Shown: piece by piece, positions 24,662-34,603 of the stretch | Layout: every line of letters begins with the position of its first letter | Numbering within the stretch: the stretch's first letter is position 1 | The notes under the pieces: model-generated | What the model was told of the DNA's origin: nothing | Database searches by the model: none | Seen by the model: the letters and a program-made list of their open reading frames with translations, nothing else | Origin: an uncultured Prevotellaceae bacterium | GTDB taxonomy: Bacteria; Bacteroidota; Bacteroidia; Bacteroidales; Muribaculaceae | NCBI GenBank assembly: GCA_937898675.1 | Contig: CALEJB010000045.1 | Coordinates: 1-64,000 of the forward strand | Length of the DNA: 64,000 nt | Direction of reading: 5' to 3' | Translations under genes and position numbers: made by a program

Positions 24662-26833
24662 ATGTCAATCAAGGTGTACAATCACATATCATGGGTGCTG
24701 GCGGCATTGTTGCTGGCCATCGTGGCGATGCCGTCGTGTGACGACGGCGTGGCGATGAGCAACCATGTGATTGTGCAGAACGAGACATTCACATTGAGTG
24801 GCGACAGCATCATCGAGGATACCATCGTTGCATGCAGCCCCGACGGGGTTCACATCGCAAGCAACCTTGAAGTGAGCCGCCTGGACTCGATGTACGGCAA
24901 GGGGGATTGGGGCAAGGTAGAATTTGTGGTCGGCAGGGCGTGGCGCAAGGACAAGACCCGGCCAGCGGGGATGCCTGAATATCAGAGCAATCAATCGCTG
25001 GTTGACGCCCTATACGACATGTCTGTTGACCGCATATCCCAGAGCCAGACGGGGCGTCACGGCCGCTTTGCCGTAAAGGGTAATTACAGCCGCCTGTATT
25101 GCGCCATTTACCTGTCGCTGGCCCACTTGTGCCCGCGCCAGTCGATGGAGACACTGCGAGCCGTTGTCGATAAGGACAGCATCATCATGCAGCCCGAGGG
25201 CCAATGGCCCGTCGAGAGCGACCACATTGGATGGGCCGCTGCGGCGTGGGAGGTTTACAAGGCCACGGGTGACCGAGAGTGGCTGGCCTACAGTTACCAT
25301 GTGGTGAACAAAACGCTCGACATCAACCGCCGCGTGCTGATGGACCGCCGCACCGGGCTGATTCACGGCGTGGGGCACACGGCGACGATGCCGCTGGGTC
25401 CTCGCCGGATGACCTGGATGGGCTATAACGACATGTTTGCCTGCATGTCGCTGGGCAACAACATCCTGACTGCCTATGCCTACAGCATCCTTGCCGACAT
25501 GTGCGACGAGATGGGGATTGAGGACAAATCATTTGACAAGGAAGCCATGAGACTCAAGGACGCCATCAACCAGCACCTGTGGAACGAGGACCGCGGCATG
25601 TACAGTTCGGCCCTGTATGGCATGGCCACTCCCCACCAGTCGCCCACCACCGACAACACCTCACAGGCGATGTGCGTGCTGTGGGGCATTGCCGACGACG
25701 ACCGCGCCGAGTACCTGGTCAGCAACACCCCCGTGGGTGACTGCGGCGTCAACGTCACCTATCCCGCGGCAAACGCCATTGAGCCATATTTTGTCAACCC
25801 ATCGTGGGCTACCACCCAGGCACTCTGGAACCTTGCCGCTGCCAACACGGGCAACGAGAACGCGCTGCGCCGCGGGCTGGGCGCCTTGTACCGCGCCCAG
25901 GCGCTCTACGGCTCGCGGGGCATCCACCTGCGCGGCAGTGAAACCGACGAGTTGGGCACCGGGGCGTCGAACACCGCCATGACACTGCGCGTGCTGATGG
26001 GCATGAACTTCACGCCCGAGGGCATTGAATTTGCGCCCATCGTTCCCTTGGGCATGCCTGGCAAAAAAAGCTTCAAGGGGTTCAAATACCGCCAAGCCGA
26101 AATCAATGTGACCATTGACGGCACGGGAGACGACGTGGACAAGATTATGGACAACGGCAAGCCGCTTGAAAGCGCGTTCTTGCCTAACGACATCCAGGGC
26201 GTCCACAATATCGCCATCACCCTCAAGAGCAACAACCGAAGCAACCAAAAGGTGACCATCCACCGCAATGACATCGTCATGCCTGCCACGCCGCTCGTGT
26301 CCTGGGCCAACGACAGCGGGCGCATCGAGAACTATGTAGCGGGGGCGCCCTACCGCCTGTCGGTGAACGGCAAGTTGATTGAACTGACAGACTCGGTGTT
26401 TGCGATACCCGCATACACTGAATTTACCGAATTTTCGGTAGAAGTGGCGGGCAAACTTGCCAACAGTTTCATGTGCAAGCCATTGTTCAAGTTCAGTCTA
26501 ACTCCCCAAATTGCATTCCTGCCCGCCGACAGCACCGGCACCATCGGCATCAGCGTGAGCGTTGCCGAGGGCGGCGACTACCTGATAGACGTGGCCTACC
26601 GTGCCACAGGGACGCTCGATGTGCGCGACCTGCTGGTCAACACCCACTCGATGGGGACACTGGTGATGACGCAAACCAAACGACCGTTGAGTGAATCGGA
26701 CGAACTAATCTATAGCAACATGGTTGCCGTGAAATTGCTCAAGGGAAACAACAAGGTGGAACTCAGGCAGATTCGCCTGCCCAAGGCGTCTACACCATGC
26801 GAGGCCGTCCACATGAGGATAATCAAGCGGTGA
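24662..26833 (+). CDS. Six-hairpin glycosidase-like lipoprotein
   Basis: 723 residues from the ATG at 24662. The signal ends MPSC (Cys26) followed by DDG, an acidic +2/+3 pattern associated in Bacteroidetes with surface display. The middle (about 120-450) has the pattern of an (alpha/alpha)6 toroid glycosidase (WPVESDHIGWAAAAWEVYKA, MTWMGYNDMFACMSLGNN, SPTTDNTSQAMCVLWGIADD, WATTQALWNLAAANTGNE). A beta-rich C-terminal part follows. I cannot assign a GH family. It is probably a glycan-active enzyme, consistent with the GH92 and GH29 genes nearby. Confidence 0.75.
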   Translation: MSIKVYNHISWVLAALLLAIVAMPSCDDGVAMSNHVIVQNETFTLSGDSIIEDTIVACSPDGVHIASNLEVSRLDSMYGKGDWGKVEFVVGRAWRKDKTRPAGMPEYQSNQSLVDALYDMSVDRISQSQTGRHGRFAVKGNYSRLYCAIYLSLAHLCPRQSMETLRAVVDKDSIIMQPEGQWPVESDHIGWAAAAWEVYKATGDREWLAYSYHVVNKTLDINRRVLMDRRTGLIHGVGHTATMPLGPRRMTWMGYNDMFACMSLGNNILTAYAYSILADMCDEMGIEDKSFDKEAMRLKDAINQHLWNEDRGMYSSALYGMATPHQSPTTDNTSQAMCVLWGIADDDRAEYLVSNTPVGDCGVNVTYPAANAIEPYFVNPSWATTQALWNLAAANTGNENALRRGLGALYRAQALYGSRGIHLRGSETDELGTGASNTAMTLRVLMGMNFTPEGIEFAPIVPLGMPGKKSFKGFKYRQAEINVTIDGTGDDVDKIMDNGKPLESAFLPNDIQGVHNIAITLKSNNRSNQKVTIHRNDIVMPATPLVSWANDSGRIENYVAGAPYRLSVNGKLIELTDSVFAIPAYTEFTEFSVEVAGKLANSFMCKPLFKFSLTPQIAFLPADSTGTIGISVSVAEGGDYLIDVAYRATGTLDVRDLLVNTHSMGTLVMTQTKRPLSESDELIYSNMVAVKLLKGNNKVELRQIRLPKASTPCEAVHMRIIKR

Positions 26834-26885
26834 CGGTGCGGCAAACATTTGATGCAGAAATTCATCTCAATATAATTTTAAGCAT

Positions 26886-29800
26886 ATGAGAACTCAATTA
26901 TTCATGCTGGCAGCTATCGTTGCCGGCGCATTATCCAGCCAGGCCGATGAGGCGCGACTGCTGCGCTTCCCTGGCACTAACGGCAGCGACGTGGCATTCA
27001 GTTACGCCGGCGACATCTACACCGTGCCCATCACCGGCGGCATGGCACGCAAACTTACATCCCACGAGGGTTATGAGGCCTTTGCCCGTTACTCGCCCGA
27101 CGGCGGCATGATTGCCTTTACCGGCCAGTATGACGGCAACACCGAAGTATATGTGATGCCCTCGCAGGGCGGCGAGCCGCGCCGTGTCACATTCACGGCC
27201 AGCAATCCCCGCGACGACTGGGGCGACCGCATGGGCCCCAACAACATCACTATGACCTGGACCCGCGACGGCAAAGGCATCATCTTCCGTAACCGCATCA
27301 GCGACAGTTTTGACGGCAAACTGTGGTGTGCGCCTGTCGATGGCGGCATGGCCAGCGAACTGCCGTTGCCCGAGGGCGGTTTCTGCTGCTACAATCAGGA
27401 CGGCACCAAGTTGGCATATAACCGCGTCTTTCGTGAGTTCCGCACCTGGAAATACTACAAAGGCGGCATGGCCGATGACATTTGGATTTATGACCCGCAG
27501 GCCAAGACAGTGACCAACATCACTGACAATGTGGCCCAGGACATCGACCCGATGTGGATTGGCGACGAGATATATTTCATGAGCGACCGCGACAACCGAA
27601 TGAACATCTTTGTGTATAACACCGTGACCGGCGCTACCGAGAAAGTGACCAATTTCTCGGAATTTGATGTGAAATTTGCCAGTTGCGGCGGCGGAAAAAT
27701 TGTCTTCGAGAACGGCGGCTACCTCTATGTCCTTGACCCTTCAACCAAGCAGAGCGAGAAAATCACCGTTTACCTCAACAGCGAGAACAACTTTGCCCGC
27801 GAGAAGCAACTCGCTGTCAAGGATTATCTGACAGGCGCATGCCCGGCGCCCGATGGCAGCAGGGTGGTTGTGAGTGCCCGCGGCGAGGTGTTTGATGTGC
27901 CTGCCAAGCACGGCGTCACGCGCAACATCACCCACACCCCCGGCGTCCACGAGCGCAACGCCTCGTGGAGCCCCGACGGCAAAAACATTGCGTACATCAG
28001 TGACCAGACTGGTGAAACCGAGATATACATGCGGCCCGTTGACAGTGACCGAGCCATTCAATTGACCATGGGCAACGACACATACATCAGCGACTTTGCC
28101 TGGAGCCCCGACGGCAGTCAAATTGTTTATACCGACCGCAAAAACCGTATGACGCTGATCAATGTGGCCAGCAAAACTACGCGAGTGCTCTTGACCGACT
28201 CGATGGGCGAGATTCCCACACCCGTGTTCTCGCCCGACGGCAAGTGGCTCTCATACTACCGCCGCTCCACCAACGACAACAGCGTTGTATATCTTTATAA
28301 CATCGCACAAGGCAAGGAATACCCCGTGACCGACCGCTGGTATGACAGCAATTCGCCTGCATTCAGCAGTGACGGCAAATACCTGATTTTCGCTTCGGCG
28401 CGTGATTTCAATCCCCAGTACAGCAACATCGAGTGGAACTTTGCCTATGGCAGCATGGAAGGCGTTTACCTCGTGATGCTGGCCAAGGACACACCCTCAC
28501 CCTTCCTGCCCAAGGATGACGTGGTGGGCGGCGACCACTCCAAAGACCAGTCCGAGGCCCCCGCAAAGAGCGAGAAAAAAGGCAAAGACAAAAAAAATCA
28601 GAAAACTCAGTCCGACAACAGCATCAGCATTGACCTTGATGGCATAGCAGACCGCATCATCAAACTACCATTGGCAACCGGCACCTATGGTGGATTTGCC
28701 TGTGACGGCAACAACCTGTGGTACAACAGCCGCGGCTCGGTGCGCGTGTTTGACCTCGCTGAGCAAAAAGACGAACTTGTCGCCGACCGCGCCATGATGA
28801 TGCCATCGGCTGACATGAAGAATGCCATGTTTGTAAAGAACGGCGAGGAACTCTATATTGAACCTCTCGCGCCGCGCAAGGCCGACCTGAGCGAAGCAGT
28901 GAAACTCGACGACATGGTGGCAACCGTCAACTACAGCCAAGAGTGGAAGCAAATCTACGACGAGGCGTGGCGCAACTACCGGGATGGTTTCTATCTCGAG
29001 AATATGCATGGCGTCGATTGGCAGGCCATGCACGACAAGTATGCCCAACTCTTGCCCTATGTAAAAAATCGCTTGGACCTCACCTATGTCATCGGTGGTC
29101 TGATTGGTGAACTCGGAGTGGGCCACGCCTATGTTGACGGCGGCGACCACATCTTCCCCGATGAGCACAAAATTGGCATGCTGGGCGCTGAACTGGAGCG
29201 CGTTCAAGGCGGATACAAAATCAAGAAAATCTTGCGTGGCGCTGCAGACCGCGAATCGCTGCGCTCCCCGCTGCTTGAACCCGGCATGAAAATCAAAGAA
29301 GGCGATGTCATCACTGCTGTTGACGGCATGAGCGCCGATGTTGAGAACTTCTATACCCTGTTGCTAGACAAAGCCGACGTGATGACCGAACTCACACTGA
29401 ACGGCAACCGCAAAGTGGTTGTCAAACCCATCCAGGACGAATACCCCTTGTACCACTATGAGTGGGTGCAGCACAACATCGATTACGTGAGCGAGAAGAC
29501 CGGCGGACGCGTGGGTTATGTTTACATTCCTGATATGGGCCCCGAAGGCCTAAAAGAGTTCTCGCGCTCCTTCTTTGCCCAGACCGACAAAGAGGCGCTC
29601 ATCGTTGATGACCGCGGCAACGGCGGAGGCAACATCTCGCCCATGGTGATTGAACGCCTGCTGCGCCAGCCCTACCGCCTGACCATGTACCGCGGCAGCA
29701 ACTACAACGGCACCACGCCCGAGAAAACCCTTGTTGGTCCCAAGGTGCTGCTCGTCAACAAGTACTCGGCCAGCGACGGCGACCTATTCCCCTGGAGTTT

Positions 29801-30122
29801 CAAGGAAAACAAAATCGGCACCGTCATCGGCACTCGCTCATGGGGCGGAATCATCGGCATCTCGGGCTCGCTCCCCTATATGGACGGCACCGACATCCGC
29901 GTACCGTTCTTCACCAACTATGACACGCGCGGCAACTGGATTGTCGAGAACCACGGCGTGGATCCCGACATCCTCATCGACAACAATCCAATTATGGAAT
30001 ACAACGGCATCGACCAACAGCTTGACAAGGCCATCGAGGTCATTCTTGAACAGCTCAAGGACCGCAAACCCATGCCTAAGACTCCTGCGCCCCGCACGCT
30101 CAAGGACCTGGGATACAAGTAA
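26886..30122 (+). CDS. Exported tricorn-type S41 protease
   Basis: 1078 residues with signal peptide (about 1-20). Two N-terminal beta-propeller regions (repeats such as SPDGGMIAF, SPDGKNIAYIS, SPDGSQIVY, SPDGKWLSYY) are followed by a Lys-rich linker (about 555-575), a C1-like domain, a PDZ domain (about 755-850; ERVQGGYKIKKIL, GDVITAVDGM) and the S41 peptidase core. The nucleophile Ser is in NKYSASDGD, with the oxyanion region DDRGNGGGN and RSWGGIIG. It likely degrades oligopeptides in the periplasm. The imperfect box TAATTTTA (26873-26880, TTTG at 26848) may be its promoter. A strong terminator follows. Confidence 0.93.
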   Translation: MRTQLFMLAAIVAGALSSQADEARLLRFPGTNGSDVAFSYAGDIYTVPITGGMARKLTSHEGYEAFARYSPDGGMIAFTGQYDGNTEVYVMPSQGGEPRRVTFTASNPRDDWGDRMGPNNITMTWTRDGKGIIFRNRISDSFDGKLWCAPVDGGMASELPLPEGGFCCYNQDGTKLAYNRVFREFRTWKYYKGGMADDIWIYDPQAKTVTNITDNVAQDIDPMWIGDEIYFMSDRDNRMNIFVYNTVTGATEKVTNFSEFDVKFASCGGGKIVFENGGYLYVLDPSTKQSEKITVYLNSENNFAREKQLAVKDYLTGACPAPDGSRVVVSARGEVFDVPAKHGVTRNITHTPGVHERNASWSPDGKNIAYISDQTGETEIYMRPVDSDRAIQLTMGNDTYISDFAWSPDGSQIVYTDRKNRMTLINVASKTTRVLLTDSMGEIPTPVFSPDGKWLSYYRRSTNDNSVVYLYNIAQGKEYPVTDRWYDSNSPAFSSDGKYLIFASARDFNPQYSNIEWNFAYGSMEGVYLVMLAKDTPSPFLPKDDVVGGDHSKDQSEAPAKSEKKGKDKKNQKTQSDNSISIDLDGIADRIIKLPLATGTYGGFACDGNNLWYNSRGSVRVFDLAEQKDELVADRAMMMPSADMKNAMFVKNGEELYIEPLAPRKADLSEAVKLDDMVATVNYSQEWKQIYDEAWRNYRDGFYLENMHGVDWQAMHDKYAQLLPYVKNRLDLTYVIGGLIGELGVGHAYVDGGDHIFPDEHKIGMLGAELERVQGGYKIKKILRGAADRESLRSPLLEPGMKIKEGDVITAVDGMSADVENFYTLLLDKADVMTELTLNGNRKVVVKPIQDEYPLYHYEWVQHNIDYVSEKTGGRVGYVYIPDMGPEGLKEFSRSFFAQTDKEALIVDDRGNGGGNISPMVIERLLRQPYRLTMYRGSNYNGTTPEKTLVGPKVLLVNKYSASDGDLFPWSFKENKIGTVIGTRSWGGIIGISGSLPYMDGTDIRVPFFTNYDTRGNWIVENHGVDPDILIDNNPIMEYNGIDQQLDKAIEVILEQLKDRKPMPKTPAPRTLKDLGYK

Positions 30123-30143
30123 AAAACAAAAATTAAGCCACAT

Positions 30144-30189
30144 GTGAACAATGCGTTGCCCGCAATTAGCGCGGCAACGCATTGTTCAT
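30144..30189 (+). terminator. Terminator after the tricorn protease
   Basis: A very stable inverted repeat: 14 perfect bp (AACAATGCGTTGCC and its complement), extendable to about 17, with a 12-base loop, starting about 20 bases after the stop. Confidence 0.8.
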
Positions 30190-30259
30190 TGCTTGTCATA
30201 ATCGTGCGTTCTAATTCGTTAATGAACGCAAAATGTGCATTTGTTAGGGAGAATTTGTG

Positions 30260-30267
30260 TATATTTG
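30260..30267 (+). promoter_or_regulatory. -7 box of the dxr-rseP-rlmI operon
   Basis: TATATTTG, 24 bases before the dxr ATG. TTTG occurs at 30240-30243, with a shorter than usual 16-base spacer. A frame extension from 30235 crosses this box and is therefore not coding. Confidence 0.6.
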
Positions 30268-30291
30268 CAAGTTAAATCAGGCATACATGAT

Positions 30292-31464
30292 ATGACAGAA
30301 AAACGAAACATAGCTGTGCTGGGCAGCACGGGGTCGATTGGACGGCAGACGCTGGACATCATTGAGGAATATCCCGACCGCTTTGCCGCATGGTTGCTGG
30401 TGGCTCGCAGCAGTGCCGATGAGTTGATTGCCCAGGCCCTGCGCATGCGCCCCCACATGGTCATCATTGCCGATGAGCAATGCTACGGCAAAGTGCGTGA
30501 CGCCCTTGCTGGCACAGGCATTGAAGTGGCGACAGGCAGCAAAGCCATTGCCACCGCCGTTACTGCGCCCGAGGTGGATACCGTCGTGACCGCCATGGTG
30601 GGCTACAGCGGGCTGGAACCCACCATAGCCGCCATTGGTGCCGGCAAGCGCATCGCATTGGCCAACAAGGAGACACTGGTGGTGGCTGGCGAACTCATCA
30701 GCAGCCTGCTTGAAAACAGCGACAGCGTGCTCTACCCCGTTGACAGCGAGCATGGCGCCTTCTACCAGTGCCTGATGGGCGAAGAGCATGACGACATCGA
30801 CAAATTGTGGCTCACGGCCTCTGGCGGGCCATTCCGCACATGGCCTAAAGAACGGCTGGAAACCGCAACCGCCGCCGATGCACTCAAGCACCCCAACTGG
30901 TCGATGGGCGCCAAAATCACCATTGACTCGGCGTCGATGATGAACAAGGGATTTGAGATGATAGAGGCCCGCTGGCTGTATAACGTCATGCCTGACGATA
31001 TCGAGATTGTCGTCCACCCGCAGAGCATCGTCCACTCGATGGTCGCCTTCAAGGACGGGTCGGTAAAGGCTCAGCTGGGCTTGCCCGACATGCACCTGCC
31101 CATCCGCTTTGCCTTGGGCCTTCCTGACAGGCGCTTGCCCAGCGAATGCCACAAGATGACACTTGAGGACATGGCAACATTAACCTTTGAGCGCCCAGAC
31201 TTCGGCAAATTCCCCTTGCTGAATACCGCATACGCCGCCGCGCGCACAGGCGGTACAGCACCGTGTGTAATGAATGCCGCCAATGAAATCGCTGTGGCGT
31301 CATTCTTGAGCGGCAAAATAAAGTTCACTGATATTTACAAAATCATCGAAACCACGATGGCGCATGAGCCGCAGGTTGATCACCCCCGCTATGAGGACTA
31401 TGTGTCCAGCAACGCCGCTGCCCGCGACTATGCGTCACGTCTTGCAGACGACCTTGCCGTCTGA
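30292..31464 (+). CDS. dxr: 1-deoxy-D-xylulose 5-phosphate reductoisomerase
   Basis: Converts DXP to MEP with NADPH, the committed step of the non-mevalonate isoprenoid pathway. 390 residues, the usual length. Visible signatures are the NADPH loop GSTGSIGRQTLDII, NKETLVVAGEL, the metal/substrate region DSEHGAFYQCL, TASGGPFRTW, and GAKITIDSASMMNKGFEMIEA. Start at 30292 directly precedes the Rossmann strand. It is the first gene of an operon with rseP (26-base gap). Confidence 0.97.
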   Translation: MTEKRNIAVLGSTGSIGRQTLDIIEEYPDRFAAWLLVARSSADELIAQALRMRPHMVIIADEQCYGKVRDALAGTGIEVATGSKAIATAVTAPEVDTVVTAMVGYSGLEPTIAAIGAGKRIALANKETLVVAGELISSLLENSDSVLYPVDSEHGAFYQCLMGEEHDDIDKLWLTASGGPFRTWPKERLETATAADALKHPNWSMGAKITIDSASMMNKGFEMIEARWLYNVMPDDIEIVVHPQSIVHSMVAFKDGSVKAQLGLPDMHLPIRFALGLPDRRLPSECHKMTLEDMATLTFERPDFGKFPLLNTAYAAARTGGTAPCVMNAANEIAVASFLSGKIKFTDIYKIIETTMAHEPQVDHPRYEDYVSSNAAARDYASRLADDLAV

Positions 31465-31490
31465 TTAACGAAACACAAAAACATCAAAAA

Positions 31491-32909
31491 ATGAGTACAA
31501 CATTTTGGATTAAGTGCTTTGAACTGGTATTAGCATTAACAATCCTTGTCGCCTTCCATGAGTTAGGGCATTACAGTTTTTCGCGCCTATTCGGCGTGTG
31601 GGTAGAGAAATTCTATCTATTCTTCAACCCGTGGTTCACCATCCTCAAATGGAAGCCCGGCAAGGGTCTCAAATGGTTCTCGCACGGCAATGAGATGGCC
31701 GTGATGGATGACGACAGCCCCGATGAGAACAAGAAATCATGGCGCGCCACCGAGTACGGCATCGGCTGGCTCCCCCTGGGCGGATACTGCTCCATTGCCG
31801 GCATGATAGACGAGTCGATGAACACCGAGGCCATGAAGAAACCCGCCAAGCCATACGAGTTCCGCAGCAAGGCGGCATGGAAGCGCCTGCTCATCATGCT
31901 GGGCGGCGTGCTGTTCAACTTCCTGCTGGCCATCATCATCTATGCGGGCATCGTTTACACCCAGGGCGAGCGCTTCATCAACTTCACCGACGCGACCGAG
32001 GGCATGGAGTTCTGCGAGAGCGCCCACAGGGCGGGCTTTGTCGATGGCGACATCCCTCTGAGCGCCGACGGCAAGCCCCTGGGGTACTTCAACCCCGACG
32101 ACCTGCAGTCGATGCTCACCGCCAAGCAGGTGACCGTGCTGCGCGGCAACAAGGACACCGTGGTCATTGACATGCCCGAGAAGTTCATCTTCGAGGCCAA
32201 CAAGGATGCCGAGAACGGTGACGGCTTCATGGCCTACCGCCTGCCCGTAGTCGTGTCACAGACGCAGCCCCGCATGGGCGGCGAGAAGGCCAACCTGCAA
32301 GAGGGCGACCGCATCGTGAGCGTTAACGGGGTGCCCACGCCCACCTATACAGAGTTCACGGCCGAGCTGCAGAAGAACAAGGGCAAAAACATCAGTTTTG
32401 ACTACCTGCGTGACGGCAAGAAACTTACCGCCACAGAAATTCCCGTTGACAATGCCGGAAAACTGGGAATCTTGCTGACCGAACTCACCAAGATTTACCA
32501 CACCACCACCGTTCACTACAGCCTGCTTGAATCCTTCCCGAGGGGCATCCAGCTGGGCTGGACAACGATGGTGAACTATGTCAAGCAGCTCAAGCTCATC
32601 TTCACCCCCGAGGGTGCCCAGAGCGTTGGCGGCTTTGGCGCCATCGGCAGCATCTTCCCGGCGACCTGGAACTGGGTGGATTTTTGGAACATCACCGCAT
32701 TCATTTCAATTATCCTTGCCGTGATGAACATTCTTCCAATACCCGCCCTCGACGGCGGCCACGTGATGTTCCTGCTGTATGAAATCATCACCCGCCGCAA
32801 GCCGAGCATCAAGGTCATGGAACGGGCCCAGTATATCGGCATGGCGCTGCTCATCGCTCTGCTCATATTTGCCAACGGCAACGACATCTATAGATTCTTC
32901 TTCAAGTAA
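31491..32909 (+). CDS. rseP: Site-2 RIP metalloprotease (RseP-like)
   Basis: 472-residue inner-membrane zinc protease that cleaves transmembrane segments, such as anti-sigma factors or signal peptide remnants. The active site HELGH lies in the first transmembrane helix (AFHELGHYSFS); the third ligand motif NILPIPALDGGHV is near the C-terminus. Two PDZ-like regions lie between (about 170-225 and 255-320; the second contains EGDRIVSVNGVP). Longer than the E. coli enzyme, as is usual in Bacteroidota. The dxr-rseP order is widely conserved. It ends one base before the rlmI-like ATG. Confidence 0.95.
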   Translation: MSTTFWIKCFELVLALTILVAFHELGHYSFSRLFGVWVEKFYLFFNPWFTILKWKPGKGLKWFSHGNEMAVMDDDSPDENKKSWRATEYGIGWLPLGGYCSIAGMIDESMNTEAMKKPAKPYEFRSKAAWKRLLIMLGGVLFNFLLAIIIYAGIVYTQGERFINFTDATEGMEFCESAHRAGFVDGDIPLSADGKPLGYFNPDDLQSMLTAKQVTVLRGNKDTVVIDMPEKFIFEANKDAENGDGFMAYRLPVVVSQTQPRMGGEKANLQEGDRIVSVNGVPTPTYTEFTAELQKNKGKNISFDYLRDGKKLTATEIPVDNAGKLGILLTELTKIYHTTTVHYSLLESFPRGIQLGWTTMVNYVKQLKLIFTPEGAQSVGGFGAIGSIFPATWNWVDFWNITAFISIILAVMNILPIPALDGGHVMFLLYEIITRRKPSIKVMERAQYIGMALLIALLIFANGNDIYRFFFK

Positions 32910-34097
32910 ATGACCTACAAAAGCATAACACTCAAACGCGGGAAAGAGGAATCGCTGCAGCGGTTCCACCCCTGGGTGTTCTCGGGCGCCATCGCCGCGG
33001 CCGACGACACACTCGAAGAGGGCGACCTGGTCACAGTTTACGCCCACGACGGCGCCCTTATCGGCAACGGGCATTTCCAGATTGGCAGCATTGCCGTGAG
33101 GATGCTCACCTTTGACGACAGCGCCATCGACGAGCGGTTCTTTGCCAAGCGGCTGAATGACGCCTATGCCGTGCGGCAGGCGCTTGGCCTGCGCCGCGAC
33201 GACAACAACGCCTACAGGCTGGTTCACGGCGAGGGCGATTTCCTGCCCGGCCTCGTGGTCGATGTCTATGGTCCCACGGCGGTTGTCCAAGCCCATTCGC
33301 CCGGCATGCACTTCGCCCGCGACATCATTGCCCATGCGTTGACACAGCTGCCTGGCGGCATTATCCGCAACGTCTATTACAAGAGCGAGACCACCCTGCC
33401 CTACAAGGCTCATCTCGATCCCGTCAATGACTATATCGTCGGGGGATTCGAGACCGATGAGGCTTTGGAGAACGGCCTGCGCTTCCATGTCGATTGGCTC
33501 AAGGGGCAGAAGACGGGGTTCTTTGTTGACCAACGCGAGAACCGCAGCCTGCTTGAACGATACAGCCACGGCCGTCGCGTGCTCAACATGTTCTGCTACA
33601 CAGGCGGATTCTCGGTCTATGCGATGCGCGGCGGCGCCGAGCTCGTCCACTCGGTGGACAGCAGCGCCAAAGCAGTCCGCTTGACCGACGACAATATCGC
33701 CCTCAACTTCGCCCCCGAGGACCAGCGCCATAAGTCTTTTGCCGAGGACGCATTCAAGTTTCTTGACAACATGGAAAAGAATGCCTACGACCTCATCATC
33801 CTTGACCCGCCCGCGTTTGCCAAGCACAAGAGCGCCTTGCGCAACGCCCTGGTGGGCTATCGCCGCCTCAACGCCAAGGCCTTCGAGAAAATCGCCCCCG
33901 GCAGCCTGCTGTTCACATTCTCCTGCTCACAGGCCGTGAACAAGGAGCAATTCCGCCTGGCGGTGTTCAGCGCAGCGGCGCAGAGCCGCCGCAAGGTGCG
34001 CATCCTGCACCAACTCACCCAGCCCGCCGACCATCCCGTCAACATTTACCATCCCGAGGGCGAGTACCTCAAAGGGCTGGTTCTCTATGTCGAATGA
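32910..34097 (+). CDS. Class I rRNA (cytosine-5) methyltransferase, RlmI-like
   Basis: 395 residues: an N-terminal PUA domain (FHPWVFSGAI, EGDLVTVYAHDGALIGNG) and a SAM-dependent Rossmann methyltransferase domain (VLNMFCYTGGFSVYAMRGGA; catalytic region ILDPPAFAKHK; FSCSQAVNKEQF). This matches RlmI/RlmK-type 23S rRNA 5-methylcytosine methyltransferases (RlmI acts at C1962 in E. coli). The ATG follows the rseP stop directly with no intervening base, indicating translational coupling. Confidence 0.9.
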   Translation: MTYKSITLKRGKEESLQRFHPWVFSGAIAAADDTLEEGDLVTVYAHDGALIGNGHFQIGSIAVRMLTFDDSAIDERFFAKRLNDAYAVRQALGLRRDDNNAYRLVHGEGDFLPGLVVDVYGPTAVVQAHSPGMHFARDIIAHALTQLPGGIIRNVYYKSETTLPYKAHLDPVNDYIVGGFETDEALENGLRFHVDWLKGQKTGFFVDQRENRSLLERYSHGRRVLNMFCYTGGFSVYAMRGGAELVHSVDSSAKAVRLTDDNIALNFAPEDQRHKSFAEDAFKFLDNMEKNAYDLIILDPPAFAKHKSALRNALVGYRRLNAKAFEKIAPGSLLFTFSCSQAVNKEQFRLAVFSAAAQSRRKVRILHQLTQPADHPVNIYHPEGEYLKGLVLYVE

Positions 34098-34138
34098 TCA
34101 ATAAATCATAATACTAACCCAAAAAATCTGTAATTACA

Positions 34139-34591
34139 ATGAAGAAATTTTCAATCATTCTGGTCGCAATGGCTCTGATTGCCATGGTCTCATGCAAGAA
34201 AGAAAATGCCGCCCAGGGCAATGAAGGCACTGCCAAGACCGAGCAAGTGGACACCAAAGGCCCCAAAATCAGCCCTGACGTCAAGAAAGCCGCACCCACC
34301 GAGGACGGCAAGGACCATACACTGTGCGAATTCAACACCAAGGAGTACCATGTGCTTCTTGAGAACCTCGCTGACGGCTCATTCCGCCTGAGCATGTGGA
34401 AAGCCGGACAGGACAAGAGCGGCAAGCCCGAACAAGAGGTGACCTGCAAGAAAGCCGCATCCCAGGGCCAGACGTTTGTCATGGACGATGAAAACGGCAA
34501 GAAATACATGATTACCGCAACGCCCGGCCAAGAGAGCATCTACATCGTCGAGGGCAACAAGTTTGCATATCAAGGCAAAGGCATCAAGTAA
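34139..34591 (+). CDS. Small lipoprotein of unknown function
   Basis: 150 residues. The signal MKKFSIILVAMALIAMVSC (Cys19) is followed by KKENAAQGNEG, a flexible charged linker. The mature domain (about 55-150) is small and beta-rich with VTCKKAA and YMITATPGQESIYIVEGNKF; family not recognised. It lies 12 bases upstream of another lipoprotein gene, and the two are probably co-expressed. Confidence 0.8.
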   Translation: MKKFSIILVAMALIAMVSCKKENAAQGNEGTAKTEQVDTKGPKISPDVKKAAPTEDGKDHTLCEFNTKEYHVLLENLADGSFRLSMWKAGQDKSGKPEQEVTCKKAASQGQTFVMDDENGKKYMITATPGQESIYIVEGNKFAYQGKGIK

Positions 34592-34603
34592 CCGTCATCG
34601 CCC

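Noticed and set aside
30235..30291. N-terminal extension of dxr
   Set aside because: It crosses the TATATTTG box; Dxr proteins begin just before GSTGSIG.
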